64,000 nt of DNA from NCBI GenBank assembly GCA_963728195.1, contig CAVSIX010000009.1:124001-188000 (forward strand). The letters run 5' to 3'. Source of the DNA: Sva-07 sp963728195 (GTDB lineage: Bacteria; Actinomycetota; Acidimicrobiia; Acidimicrobiales; Ilumatobacteraceae). Below are positions 25,380 to 33,929 of the stretch, in pieces. The notes under the pieces are model-generated. The model saw only the letters and a program-made list of their open reading frames with translations. It made no database searches and was not told the origin of the DNA. The first letter of the stretch is position 1. Each line of letters starts with the position of its first letter. Position numbers and translations under genes: made by a program.

Positions 25380-26452
25380 ACGGCCGGTCCGGGCTGCGGT
25401 CGGTGCTGCACGGGATCGTCGCCGGTCTCGGTCTGGTGACCGTCGTCGCGTCGCCGGCCCTCGCCGATCCGCCGGGTCCGACGGATTACCAGTCCGAGAT
25501 CCGGTCGGTCGAGCCCGAGACCCCCACGATCGAGGTGGGGATCATCGGTGGTGACTCGTTCGTCGAGATGCGCGTCGAGTCGGGCACCGAGGCGATCGTG
25601 GCCGGCTACGAGGGCGAGGACTACCTCTGGTTCCGTCCCGACGGCGTCGTGCTCGAGAACCAGAAGTCGCCGGCGACCTACCTGAATGCGAACCGCTACG
25701 GCAACGACGGCGTGCCCGCCGGCGTGAGCGCCGCTGCCGAGCCGAGCTGGAAGCAGGTGGCGACCGGCGGGTACTGGGCCTGGCACGACCACCGCGCCCA
25801 CTGGATGCAGAGCGTCCGTCCGTTCGGTCTCGGTGAGGGTGATCAGATCCTCGAGGCGGTGATCCCGATCCTCGTCGACGGCGAGCCGGTCGAGGTCACG
25901 GTCATCAGCACGTGGCTGCCAGCACCCTCACCGGTCGCGATGTGGCTCGGCGTCGTCGCCGGGCTGGCCACGGCCGCCGCTGCGTGGTTCTTCCGAGGCC
26001 ACCGGTTCCCGCCGATCGCAGCGAGCGTTCCACTGGTCGTGCTCGCGATCGTGGTCGGGGCGGTGCAGTACACGTCGCTGCCCGGTGCGACGGGCCCGCG
26101 ACCGATCTGGGTCGCACTGCCGCTGATCGCTGCGGTCTCGGCAGCGATCGGCGTGGTGCTCGCGGTGCGCGGCAAGCGCTTCGCCGCCGATGCGGCGCTG
26201 CTGCTCGTCGGCGTCGAGTTGGCGGTATGGGGGTTCGTCAAGCGCGATGGGTTGTCCGCCGCGATCGTGCCGACCGACGCCCCGTTCTGGCTCGACCGCT
26301 TCACGACCGCAGCCGCGCTGGCCGGCGGCGTTGCGCTGGCCGCCATCGCACTGTGGTGGTTGTTCGCGGTGCCGAGTGCGGCGCAGCGCACGGCCGATCC
26401 GGTCAGCGATTCCAGGGCGCCGTCGGGCTCACCGCACCCGGCCCACCCGTGA
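25376..26452 (+). CDS. Exported-domain membrane protein of unknown function
   Basis: 358 residues; ATGA overlap with the cupredoxin gene. A signal peptide (to about 31, ending SPALADPPGP) is followed by an outside domain (about 32-180) with many aromatic and Gly residues (GYWAWHDHRAHWM, with three His that could bind metal). Five or so transmembrane helices follow (about 185-345). I do not recognise the family. Position as the last gene of the sigma/cytochrome/SCO/cupredoxin operon suggests a role in copper or haem redox at the membrane. Its last 50 nt overlap the convergent map gene. Confidence 0.72.
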   Translation: MNGRSGLRSVLHGIVAGLGLVTVVASPALADPPGPTDYQSEIRSVEPETPTIEVGIIGGDSFVEMRVESGTEAIVAGYEGEDYLWFRPDGVVLENQKSPATYLNANRYGNDGVPAGVSAAAEPSWKQVATGGYWAWHDHRAHWMQSVRPFGLGEGDQILEAVIPILVDGEPVEVTVISTWLPAPSPVAMWLGVVAGLATAAAAWFFRGHRFPPIAASVPLVVLAIVVGAVQYTSLPGATGPRPIWVALPLIAAVSAAIGVVLAVRGKRFAADAALLLVGVELAVWGFVKRDGLSAAIVPTDAPFWLDRFTTAAALAGGVALAAIALWWLFAVPSAAQRTADPVSDSRAPSGSPHPAHP

Positions 26453-27386
26453 GCACCTCGTAGCCGTCGTCGGTGACGAGGATCGTGTGCTCGAACTGGG
26501 CGGTGCGGCGGGCGTCGCCGGTGACGGCCGTCCAGTCGTCGTCCCACACCTTGTAGTTCACGGTGCCGAGCGTGATCATCGGTTCGATCGTGAACGTCAT
26601 GCCCGGACGCATGATCGTGGACGCGCGTGAGTCGTAGTAGTGCAGCACCTGGATGTCGGTGTGGAACTGCTCACCGATGCCGTGGCCGACGAACGCGCGC
26701 ACGACGCCGTAGCGGAACTTCTTGGCGTGGTCCTCGATCGCCCGGCCGATGTCGCTGAGGGGCCGGCCCGGCTTGACCGCCTCGATGCCGTACCACGTGC
26801 ACTCCTCGGTGACCCGGACGAGCTGGCGGCTCTCGGGATCGACGTCGCCGACGAAGAACGTGGCGTTGGTGTCGCCGTGGACGCCACCGATGTAGCCGGT
26901 GACGTCGATGTTGCAGATGTCGCCGTCCTGGAGGGCCCTCGAGTCGGGGATGCCGTGACAGATGACCTCGTTGACCGACGTGCAACACGCCTTGGGGTAG
27001 CCGTGGTAGTTGATCGTGGAGGGGTAGGCACCCCGCTCGACGAAGAGATCGTGCACGCGGATGTCGATCTCCTCGGTGGTCACCCCTGGCGCCACCATCT
27101 CGCCGGCGAGCCGCAGCACTTCGGCAGCGACCGTGCCGGCGTGGCGCATCGCTTCGATGGTCTCGGGGCTCTTGATGCGTGGCTCGTCCCAGGCGACGAC
27201 CTCGCCGCTGTCGGCATAGGGCGGCCGAGCGATCGTGTCGGGGACGCCGCGCATCGGGGTGACGACGCCGGGCAGCACCCGGCCTTCGCTCTTCTTGTGG
27301 CAGCGCTTGTACTTGCGGCCGCTGCCGCACCAGCACGGTTCGTTCGCCTTCGGCAGGATGGCGGGAGCGGTCGCCGTGACAGACAT
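26403..27386 (-). CDS. map: Methionine aminopeptidase with N-terminal SEC-C zinc motif
   Basis: Removes the initiator Met from new proteins. 327 residues. The N-terminal SEC-C motif CWCGSGRKYKRCHKK (about 18-32) binds zinc and is thought to dock the enzyme to ribosomes. The catalytic pita-bread domain has metal ligands in NIDVTGYIGGVHGDTNATFF (two Asp), GHGIGEQFH (His), TIEPM (Glu) and FEHTILV (Glu), a type I map. ATG 27386 has TATCCT 7 nt upstream. It is divergent from the polyprenyl synthase gene. The 3' end overlaps the convergent membrane-protein gene by 50 nt. Confidence 0.96.
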   Translation of the reverse strand: MSVTATAPAILPKANEPCWCGSGRKYKRCHKKSEGRVLPGVVTPMRGVPDTIARPPYADSGEVVAWDEPRIKSPETIEAMRHAGTVAAEVLRLAGEMVAPGVTTEEIDIRVHDLFVERGAYPSTINYHGYPKACCTSVNEVICHGIPDSRALQDGDICNIDVTGYIGGVHGDTNATFFVGDVDPESRQLVRVTEECTWYGIEAVKPGRPLSDIGRAIEDHAKKFRYGVVRAFVGHGIGEQFHTDIQVLHYYDSRASTIMRPGMTFTIEPMITLGTVNYKVWDDDWTAVTGDARRTAQFEHTILVTDDGYEVLTGGPGAVSPTAPWNR

Positions 27387-27393
27387 GGATCCC

Positions 27394-27399
27394 AGGATA
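27394..27399 (-). promoter_or_regulatory. -10 box of map (leaderless)
   Basis: TATCCT on the minus strand, 7 nt before ATG 27386. Confidence 0.42.
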
Positions 27400-27490
27400 G
27401 GGGCGAGGCGGCGTCGGGCCGACCCGGCCCCGCCGCCCGGGCCCGCAACACTGGGTGCTGCTCGTCCGTGCGTCCTTCGCCGGGCGCGCC

Positions 27491-27496
27491 TAGCCT
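27491..27496 (+). promoter_or_regulatory. -10 box of the polyprenyl synthase gene (leaderless)
   Basis: TAGCCT lies 7 nt before GTG 27504, the same hexamer as upstream of 21033 and lysC. Confidence 0.38.
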
Positions 27497-27503
27497 GTCC
27501 GGC

Positions 27504-28514
27504 GTGTCCCAGGAAGAGGTGCTGGCCCCCAACGGCATGTCGCCGCTGTTGACCCTTCCGTCGATGGACGCCGACCGCGAGCGCATCGAAGATGCGATGC
27601 ACGCCGCCGTCGTCACCCCGGACGCCTATCTGAACGAGATCGCGTCGCACCTGATCGTCGCCGGCGGCAAGCGACTGCGACCGGTGTTGTCGGTGGCCGG
27701 CGCCCAGATCTTCGGCTCGCCGGCGACTCACGACGTCGTGCGTGGTGGCGTCGCCTGCGAGCTCGTGCACCTCGGTTCGCTGTACCACGACGACGTGATG
27801 GACGAGGCCGACACCCGCCGGGGCGTCGAGACCGTCAACGCCAAGTGGGGCAACCTGCAGGCGATCCTCGCCGGCGACTTCCTCCTGTCCCGAGCATCGG
27901 AGATCGCCGCATCGCTCGGCACCGAGGTCGCCGGACTGCTGGCCCGCACGATCGGCTGGCTCTGCGAGGGCCAGATCGAGGAACTCCGCCACACCTACGA
28001 TCGCTCACGCACCGAGGCGAGCTATCTCCGCTCGATCCACGGCAAGACCGCATCGCTGTACGGCACTGCGGCGCGTATCGCCGGCATCGTGGCCGGCCAC
28101 GACCGTCCCGTCGTCGATGCACTGACCGACTACGGCAACGCATACGGCACGGTGTTCCAGATCGTCGACGACATCTTGGACATCACCGCCACCGACGCCC
28201 AGCTCGGCAAACCGGCCGGCCACGACATGGTCGAGGGCGTGTACACACTCCCGGTGCTGCGCACGCTGGCGCTCGACAACTCCGCATCGTCGGAACTGGC
28301 GGATCTGCTCGGCTCGCCGCTCGACCCGGCCGCCCAGGACAAGGCGCTCGCGATCGTGCGCTCGAACGACGGCCTCTCGTCCGCGCTCGACACCGCCCGC
28401 GAGTACGTCGAGCGCGCCGAGGCGTGCTGCGACGACTTCCCCGACTCCGACGCCACCTCGGCCCTGCGCGCTGCGCCGCGCGCACTGGTCCAGTCGGTGT
28501 CGGTCACGGCCTGA
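27504..28514 (+). CDS. Polyprenyl diphosphate synthase (trans-isoprenyl type)
   Basis: Adds isopentenyl diphosphate units head-to-tail. 336 residues. KRLRPVL region, first Asp-rich motif HDDVMDEAD (DDxxD), second motif DDILD in FQIVDDILDITATD, GKTASLY. The residues before the first motif are not bulky, so a long chain product (menaquinone or carrier lipid) is more likely than C15. Start GTG 27504 is set by TAGCCT 7 nt upstream. It may supply the menaquinone side chain that the reductase at 31548 later saturates. trkA follows 39 nt downstream and could be cotranscribed. Confidence 0.92.
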   Translation: MSQEEVLAPNGMSPLLTLPSMDADRERIEDAMHAAVVTPDAYLNEIASHLIVAGGKRLRPVLSVAGAQIFGSPATHDVVRGGVACELVHLGSLYHDDVMDEADTRRGVETVNAKWGNLQAILAGDFLLSRASEIAASLGTEVAGLLARTIGWLCEGQIEELRHTYDRSRTEASYLRSIHGKTASLYGTAARIAGIVAGHDRPVVDALTDYGNAYGTVFQIVDDILDITATDAQLGKPAGHDMVEGVYTLPVLRTLALDNSASSELADLLGSPLDPAAQDKALAIVRSNDGLSSALDTAREYVERAEACCDDFPDSDATSALRAAPRALVQSVSVTA

Positions 28515-28553
28515 CGTTCGCCGGCAACGCGGCGGATCGGGCAGGCTGGTCCG

Positions 28554-29903
28554 ATGCATGTCGTGATCGTCGGCGCCGGTGAGGTCGGCTGGTACCTGGC
28601 CCAGCGGCTCGGAGCGGAGGGCAACGACGTCGTCGTCGTCGAGGTGAACGAGGTGATCGCGGCAGCGATCGGCGCCGAGCTCGACGTGCAGGTGGTGGTC
28701 GGCAGCGCCACCGTGCCCTCGACGTTGCGAGCCGCAGGCATCGAGCGCGCCGATCTGCTCGCCGGCGTCACACAGAACGACGAGGTCAACCTGCTGGCGT
28801 CGCTCCTGGCCAAGGAGTTCGGCGTCGAGCAGACCGTGGTGCGCATCCAGACCGAAGAGCTCCGCGGACCGCTCGGCGCGAACCTGCTCGCGACGATGGG
28901 GGCCGACGTGATCATCGATCCCGACGCCGACACCGCCGACGAGATCATGGAACTCTCCCACGTGTCCGGAGCGGACGAGGTCTACCCGATGTCGAACGGC
29001 GAGCTGCTCGTACTCGGTGCGGTGATCGGCGAGACCTCGCCGTTCGTCGGCCACGACCTCGCCGACATCGGTCGCTCGTTCGAGCCGGACTGGAAGTTCC
29101 TGTTCGGTGCGTTGACCCGCGACGGTGAAACGGTGATCCCGCGTGGCGACCAGGTGCTCCAGGTGGGAGACCACGTGCGGGTGCTCACCACGCGTGGGGC
29201 GCGCCGCGAGATCCTGGAGTTGCTCGGCGCCGCCACCCGCCGGGCCCGCCGTGTGATGGTGCTCGGCGGTGGCGCCGTGGGCACACGCGTCGCCGAGCGA
29301 CTGCAGGGCGAGGGAGCCACCGTCGTCCTGGTGGAGAACGATCCGATGCGGGCCAAGGCGCTCAGCGAACGACTTCCCCGCGTGACGATCGTGCAGGGCG
29401 ACATCACCGACACCGAGCTGCTGCTCGAGGAGTCTGTCGCCCGCATGGACCTGGTCATCGCCGCAACGGGCGATGACGCATCGAACGTGCTCGCCTGCGC
29501 CTATGCCGCGGCCGAGGGTGATGCGTTCACCGTGGCGGTCCTGCACCGGTTGGCGCTGCTGCCGTTGGTGCGCCAGTTCGGCATCGATGCCGCCCTGAGC
29601 CCGCGCACGGCGTCCGCCAACGCGGTGCTGCGCCACATCCGCGGCGGCACAGCGTCGGTGGCCACGTTCCTCGAGAGCGACATCGAGGTCAACGAGTTCG
29701 AGATCGAGGCGGGCAGCTCGGCCGACGGCACACTCGTCGCCGATCTGCATCTTCGCCATTCGGTCCTGCTCGGTGCGGTCACCCGTCAGGACGGCAGTGC
29801 GGAGATCGTCAGGGGTCACACCGTGCTGCACGCCGGCGACAACGTGGTGGTGTTCTCGCGGCCCGATGCGCTCGCGGTGACGCGCAAGGCATTCTCGGCG
29901 TGA
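28554..29903 (+). CDS. trkA: Trk potassium uptake regulatory protein TrkA
   Basis: Peripheral NAD(H)-binding regulator of the TrkH channel. 449 residues with two tandem RCK units. The first NAD-binding motif is VIVGAGEVGWYLA at the N-terminus, the second VMVLGGGAVGTRVAE (about 237-251). Each is followed by an RCK_C (TrkA_C) domain (about 140-220 and 365-449). Length is that of full bacterial TrkA. Its stop overlaps the trkH start (GTGA at 29900). A CAGGCT hexamer 6 nt before the ATG may be a weak own promoter. Confidence 0.96.
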   Translation: MHVVIVGAGEVGWYLAQRLGAEGNDVVVVEVNEVIAAAIGAELDVQVVVGSATVPSTLRAAGIERADLLAGVTQNDEVNLLASLLAKEFGVEQTVVRIQTEELRGPLGANLLATMGADVIIDPDADTADEIMELSHVSGADEVYPMSNGELLVLGAVIGETSPFVGHDLADIGRSFEPDWKFLFGALTRDGETVIPRGDQVLQVGDHVRVLTTRGARREILELLGAATRRARRVMVLGGGAVGTRVAERLQGEGATVVLVENDPMRAKALSERLPRVTIVQGDITDTELLLEESVARMDLVIAATGDDASNVLACAYAAAEGDAFTVAVLHRLALLPLVRQFGIDAALSPRTASANAVLRHIRGGTASVATFLESDIEVNEFEIEAGSSADGTLVADLHLRHSVLLGAVTRQDGSAEIVRGHTVLHAGDNVVVFSRPDALAVTRKAFSA

Positions 29904-31444
29904 CGCTGGCCACGCATTCGTCAGGCCGCGTGCCGTGGTTCGGTGGGCGCGGCGAGCGTCTCCTCTCGCCCGGGCGGTACTCGTCGCTGATTGCCAACGT
30001 GGTCGGGTTGACCATCGCCGTGGTCGGCGTCGGCATCTTCGTGTCCGGTGTGGTCGAGGCGATCGACGGTGGCCCCCACGTGATGGTGCTGGCCGCCACC
30101 GGTGTCGTGACCTGGGCGGTCGGTTCGGTGATGTGGCGGGTGACGATCGTTCCCAAGCAGATCCGGATCCTCGACGTGTTCACCACGGTCACCCTCGCCT
30201 GGGTCGCCATGGCGGTCGCCGGCGCCATCCCGTATCTCCTCACGGGCCACTTCGACCGCATCGACGACGCACTGTTCGAGTCGATCTCCGGGTTCACCAC
30301 CACCGGCGCCACCGTCACACCCGACATCGAAGCGACGTCCCACGGTCTGCTGTTCTGGCGCTCGACCACCCAGTGGATCGGGGGGATGGGCGTGATCGTG
30401 CTGGTCGTGGCGGTGTTGCCGACCGTCGGCTCCGGCGGGATGAGCCTGCTCGCAGCCGAGGCGCCCGGCCCCACCGGCGAGCGGCTGACGCCACGGGTGC
30501 GCGAGACCGCCCGCCACCTCTGGACGGTCTATGTCGGCTTCACCATCGTCCTCGCGGTGCTGTATGCGATCGCCGGGATGAGCCTGTACGACGCGGTGTC
30601 GCACAGCTTCACGACGGTGTCGACGGGCGGCTTCTCGCCGTACCAGGACTCGATCGGAGCGTTCGACTCGGCGACGATCGAATGGATCTGCATCGTGGCC
30701 ATGCTGCTCGCCGGAGGAAGCTTCACGCTCTACTACCGGGCGTTGAAGCGTGACCGCGGACCGCTGCTTCGCTCGTCGGAGTTCAAGGTGTACCTGCTCG
30801 TCGTTGCCGGCATCACCGCATGGGCGTTCGTCGCGTCGGGCAACGACGGTGGCCAGGCGGCCGGATTCCGCGATGCGCTGTTCACGACGACGTCGACGGT
30901 GACGACGACGGGCTACGTCACCAACGAGTACGGCTCGTGGAGCGAGACCGCACAGTTGCTCCTGTTGCTGGCGATGCCGATCGGGGCGATGGCGGGATCG
31001 ACGGCCGGTGGCGTCAAGATCGTGCGGGTGATGGCGATCGCCAGCGTCGCCCACCGCGAGGCCTTGCGCCACCTACACCCTCAGCTCGTGCGTCCGGTGC
31101 GCATCGGCAACGGCATCCTGCCCGACGACGTCGCTCGCCGGGTGGTCGGCTTCATGGCGCTCGCACTCGCGATCTTCGGTGGTGGTGCAGTGCTGATCTC
31201 GGCCACCGGGCCCGACATGATCACGTCGTTGTCGTCGTCGGCAACCGCATTCGGCAACGTCGGTCCGGGCCTGGGTCGTCTCGATCATGCGAACGACTTC
31301 TTGTCGATCCCGGCACCCGGCCGCGCGATCGCGATGGTCCAGATGCTCCTCGGACGCCTCGAGATCTACCCCGTGATCCTGGCGTTGTCGGTGATCACGC
31401 TGCGCATCCCCCACACGCTGCGCCCCCGCCGGCGCTCCGACTGA
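29900..31444 (+). CDS. trkH: Trk potassium uptake membrane subunit TrkH
   Basis: Forms the K+ pore. 514 residues with about ten transmembrane helices and four P-loops whose filter glycines can be read: SGFTTTGATV, TVSTGGFSPY, TTGYVTN and FGNVGPG. GTG 29900 overlaps trkA, so the two subunits are made in step. N-terminal residues (about 1-30) are hydrophilic and cytoplasmic. Ends 103 nt before the convergent flavoprotein gene; hairpins lie in the gap. Confidence 0.96.
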   Translation: MTLATHSSGRVPWFGGRGERLLSPGRYSSLIANVVGLTIAVVGVGIFVSGVVEAIDGGPHVMVLAATGVVTWAVGSVMWRVTIVPKQIRILDVFTTVTLAWVAMAVAGAIPYLLTGHFDRIDDALFESISGFTTTGATVTPDIEATSHGLLFWRSTTQWIGGMGVIVLVVAVLPTVGSGGMSLLAAEAPGPTGERLTPRVRETARHLWTVYVGFTIVLAVLYAIAGMSLYDAVSHSFTTVSTGGFSPYQDSIGAFDSATIEWICIVAMLLAGGSFTLYYRALKRDRGPLLRSSEFKVYLLVVAGITAWAFVASGNDGGQAAGFRDALFTTTSTVTTTGYVTNEYGSWSETAQLLLLLAMPIGAMAGSTAGGVKIVRVMAIASVAHREALRHLHPQLVRPVRIGNGILPDDVARRVVGFMALALAIFGGGAVLISATGPDMITSLSSSATAFGNVGPGLGRLDHANDFLSIPAPGRAIAMVQMLLGRLEIYPVILALSVITLRIPHTLRPRRRSD

Positions 31445-31497
31445 GGCAACGGAACCCAGCGCCAGAACCGAGCGGTCGGGCCAGCGACGAGCCTGGC

Positions 31498-31548
31498 GTC
31501 GAGGCCGACGAACCGTTGCGCACCACCGGCGTGCGGTGAGGCCTCGAC
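31498..31548. terminator. Hairpin between convergent trkH and flavoprotein genes
   Basis: GTCGAGGCC (31498-31506) and GGCCTCGAC (31540-31548) are perfect 9-bp arms around a 33-nt loop; the right arm touches the flavoprotein stop codon. An alternative nested pairing (GCAACGG 31446-31452 with CCGTTGC 31513-31519; CGCCAG 31460-31465 with CTGGCG 31493-31498) is possible. Likely bidirectional termination; no T-tract. Confidence 0.35.
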
Positions 31549-32819
31549 TACCAATTGGGGGCGAACTTGCTGACCGTGCTGGCGAGTGCGTAGGCGCGCT
31601 CGGCGCCGCCGGGTCGACCGTCGCGCAGTTCGTTGGTGGCGATGCGCAGCACGGCGCCCGCGATGCGGTCGCTGCGCACGCCGACGCGCAGCGCCGGTCG
31701 CAGGATCGCCGGGCGGCCGAGGAATCGTGCCGCCAGGCGCCCCACCTGGTGATACCGGCCGACCTCGTCGGCGAGCATCGTCGGGTATCGCTGCAACGTC
31801 GTCGAATTGCCGGCCGCCAGCGCATCGTCGAGCACGTCGGCGGCGAGTCGACCGCTCATCAGCGCGGCATCGACGCCGTCGCCGTTGAACGGGCTCGCGG
31901 CGCCGGCGGCGTCGCCGACCACCAGGAACGTCGGACCCATCTTGGGGCCGACCGAACCCGCCAGTGGGAGGCGCAGCCTCGTCGGCGCCTTGAGCTGGTC
32001 GCCGGGGTCGAGTTCCCACCGCTGCGCGATCCGATGGGCGAACGAGTCGAGCAGCTTGAGCGCATTGATGCCACGTACGTCGCGGTACGTCGACAGCACG
32101 CCGACGCCGACGTTGACCGTGCCGTCGCCCAGCGGGATCACCCAGCCGTACCCGGCGACCGGATTGCCGGCGGCGTCGGGGATGCCCAGGTCGGACTCGA
32201 TCCACGGCTCCGAGGCCCGGTCGCTGCGGAAGTACGTGCGGGTGGCGATGCCGTAGGGCCAGTTGCGATGGCGCATCGTGCCGAGATGGCGTCCGAAGCT
32301 GCTGTTGGCACCGTCGGCGACCACGACGAAGCGAGCGCGGACGACGTCGTGTCGAGGGGCTCCAGGTTCGAGCTCGGGATCGACGGCGAGGGTGGTGCCG
32401 CGCACGAAGCCGCGCTCGACGATCGGCGTCGTGGCCTGGTGTCCCATCAAGATGGTGGCGCCGGCCTCGACGGCGCGCTGGCGCAGGTGGGCGTCGAGCA
32501 GGTCGCGGCGCAGTGCGGTGGCGTGGTCGGGGAGTTCGCCGTGCCGCGGCCACGGTGCGGTCACCTCGCGTCGGCCGTGGACGAGCCGCACGCCCGCGAG
32601 GCGGTGCCCGCCCAGCGAGACCGGGTCGACGCCGAGCAGTGCCAGCTCGGCGATCGCCCGCGGGGTGAGCGCGTCACCGCACGCCTTGTGCCTGGCGACC
32701 GGTCGCTTCTCGACGACCGTGACGTCGTGGCCGCAACGGGCCAGCCACGTGGCGACCGAGGCTCCCGCAGGACCACCGCCGACGACGAGGACGTCGGTGT
32801 CCAGGGTGCCGCCCGTCAG
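31548..32819 (-). CDS. Geranylgeranyl-reductase family FAD oxidoreductase (candidate menaquinone-tail reductase, MenJ-like)
   Basis: 423 residues if started at CTG 32819. The FAD motif VVGGGPAGASVATWL is at about 12-26, then HKACGDALTPRA (typical of the family), a second FAD motif VVGDAAGAASPFNGDGV, and RLRLPLAGSVGPK. Family members saturate isoprenoid double bonds in lipids, chlorophyll or menaquinone (MenJ in mycobacteria). No ATG, GTG or TTG exists near the start: the only in-frame ATG is 141 nt further upstream, inside the cytochrome c gene. CTG overlaps that gene's stop as CTGA, the same pattern as the ATGA/GTGA couplings elsewhere. Together with the respiratory genes this suggests a quinone substrate. 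Confidence 0.82.
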   Translation of the reverse strand: MTGGTLDTDVLVVGGGPAGASVATWLARCGHDVTVVEKRPVARHKACGDALTPRAIAELALLGVDPVSLGGHRLAGVRLVHGRREVTAPWPRHGELPDHATALRRDLLDAHLRQRAVEAGATILMGHQATTPIVERGFVRGTTLAVDPELEPGAPRHDVVRARFVVVADGANSSFGRHLGTMRHRNWPYGIATRTYFRSDRASEPWIESDLGIPDAAGNPVAGYGWVIPLGDGTVNVGVGVLSTYRDVRGINALKLLDSFAHRIAQRWELDPGDQLKAPTRLRLPLAGSVGPKMGPTFLVVGDAAGAASPFNGDGVDAALMSGRLAADVLDDALAAGNSTTLQRYPTMLADEVGRYHQVGRLAARFLGRPAILRPALRVGVRSDRIAGAVLRIATNELRDGRPGGAERAYALASTVSKFAPNW

Positions 32820-33688
32820 CCGGCCGATGCAGGAGAGCCGGCGACCGCTTCGGGACCGACCGGCATGATCTCGGCGCCGCCGAGGTCGGGGACGTCGGGC
32901 GACGTGAAGTCGTAGGTGCCGCCCTCGAGTTCGGCGAACACCGACGACTCGGGTGAGCACCAGGTCTCGTACTCGTCCGCGTACTCAGCGCTCGTCGGGT
33001 CGGCGCCGGCGAGGTCGTAGCGCTCGTGGCACACCACGGCGACGATCTCGTACTGGGTGAGCTGGCTGCCGAACGCGGGCATCACGCCGCGGTTGCCCGT
33101 GACGTGGGGGCCGCCCTCGCGATCGGGGTTGCCGTAGATCTCGACGCCGGCGGCGTTGAAGCCCTCGGTGCCGTAGTAGACGTAACGGATCTGGTCCTCG
33201 ATGTGCGGGAAGGTCTTGAGCACCTCGCCGCCGGCGAACGGGTAGCCGACGCCGCCGCCACCGGCGGCTCCGTGACAGCTGGCGCAGCTGCTGTACGCCT
33301 CGGTGCCGATGCCGAGGGGTCCCTCGACGACCTCGGGCGGTTCGGTGACCGCTCGCACGTACATGAATGCCCACACCGGCATCAGGCTGAGCGTGGCCAT
33401 CGCCCAGAACGGGATCTTGCGGCGCTGCTTGGCCGCCTGCACGTAGACCGGATCGGGCTTGGGTGGCGGCGGTGCCGCGGGAGCGGGAGCGGCGGTGCGT
33501 GCCGGCGGTCCGGATGGGGGTGGTGCGGCGGCGGGCGTGGTGCCGGCCGTCGTGGCGGGCGTGGTGGCCGGGGTGTTGGAGCCGGCCGCGGCGTCGCCGG
33601 GCGCATCGGCCGCGGCGTCGCCGCCCTGGCCGATCGCAGAGCGCCGCTCGCGCGACCGCTTCAGGAGATGTTCGGGGATCTCGGTCAC
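32816..33688 (-). CDS. Membrane-anchored c-type cytochrome
   Basis: 290 residues. The N-terminus TEIPEHLLKRSRERR repeats the first residues of subunit IV at 35728. A Pro/Ala-rich stretch (about 25-80), one transmembrane helix (FWAMATLSLMPVWAFMYV, about 95-112) and an outside cytochrome c domain follow, with one haem motif CASCH and a probable axial Met in GVMPAFGSQL. The C-terminal 60 residues contain two extra Cys (CHERYD, TWCSPES), possibly a disulfide. GTG 33688 is leaderless: TATCAT 7 nt upstream. It overlaps the FAD reductase gene by 4 nt and is divergent from the bc-complex operon. Confidence 0.86.
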   Translation of the reverse strand: MTEIPEHLLKRSRERRSAIGQGGDAAADAPGDAAAGSNTPATTPATTAGTTPAAAPPPSGPPARTAAPAPAAPPPPKPDPVYVQAAKQRRKIPFWAMATLSLMPVWAFMYVRAVTEPPEVVEGPLGIGTEAYSSCASCHGAAGGGGVGYPFAGGEVLKTFPHIEDQIRYVYYGTEGFNAAGVEIYGNPDREGGPHVTGNRGVMPAFGSQLTQYEIVAVVCHERYDLAGADPTSAEYADEYETWCSPESSVFAELEGGTYDFTSPDVPDLGGAEIMPVGPEAVAGSPASAG

Positions 33689-33695
33689 TTCGCAG

Positions 33696-33701
33696 ATGAT
33701 A
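33696..33701 (-). promoter_or_regulatory. -10 box of the cytochrome c/reductase pair (leaderless)
   Basis: TATCAT on the minus strand, 7 nt before GTG 33688. Confidence 0.4.
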
Positions 33702-33795
33702 GATGGCCGTCGCCGCGATCCGGGAATCTGTCGTCGGATCGATCGCGATGCACTTACGCACAACCTGGCGCGCTCGCGAGACTTGCGTGCCAGAC

Positions 33796-33824
33796 TTCGC
33801 ACATCTCGTGCCGACGACTACAGT
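33796..33824 (+). promoter_or_regulatory. Possible promoter of the bc-complex/nuo operon
   Basis: TTCGCA (33796-33801), 17-nt spacer, TACAGT (33819-33824) in the 241-nt gap between the divergent respiratory units. The transcript would have a leader of about 100 nt before ATG 33930, unlike the leaderless genes around. Both hexamers are only partial matches. Confidence 0.28.
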
Positions 33825-33929
33825 TCGTTGGCGAATGTCCCGGGCGTCGCCGTGGCAGACCGGTTCGCCGGTCGGCAGGGTTGTCCGGGCGCCTCACGAA
33901 GATCCACCACGACAGGACTCACCGCACGC

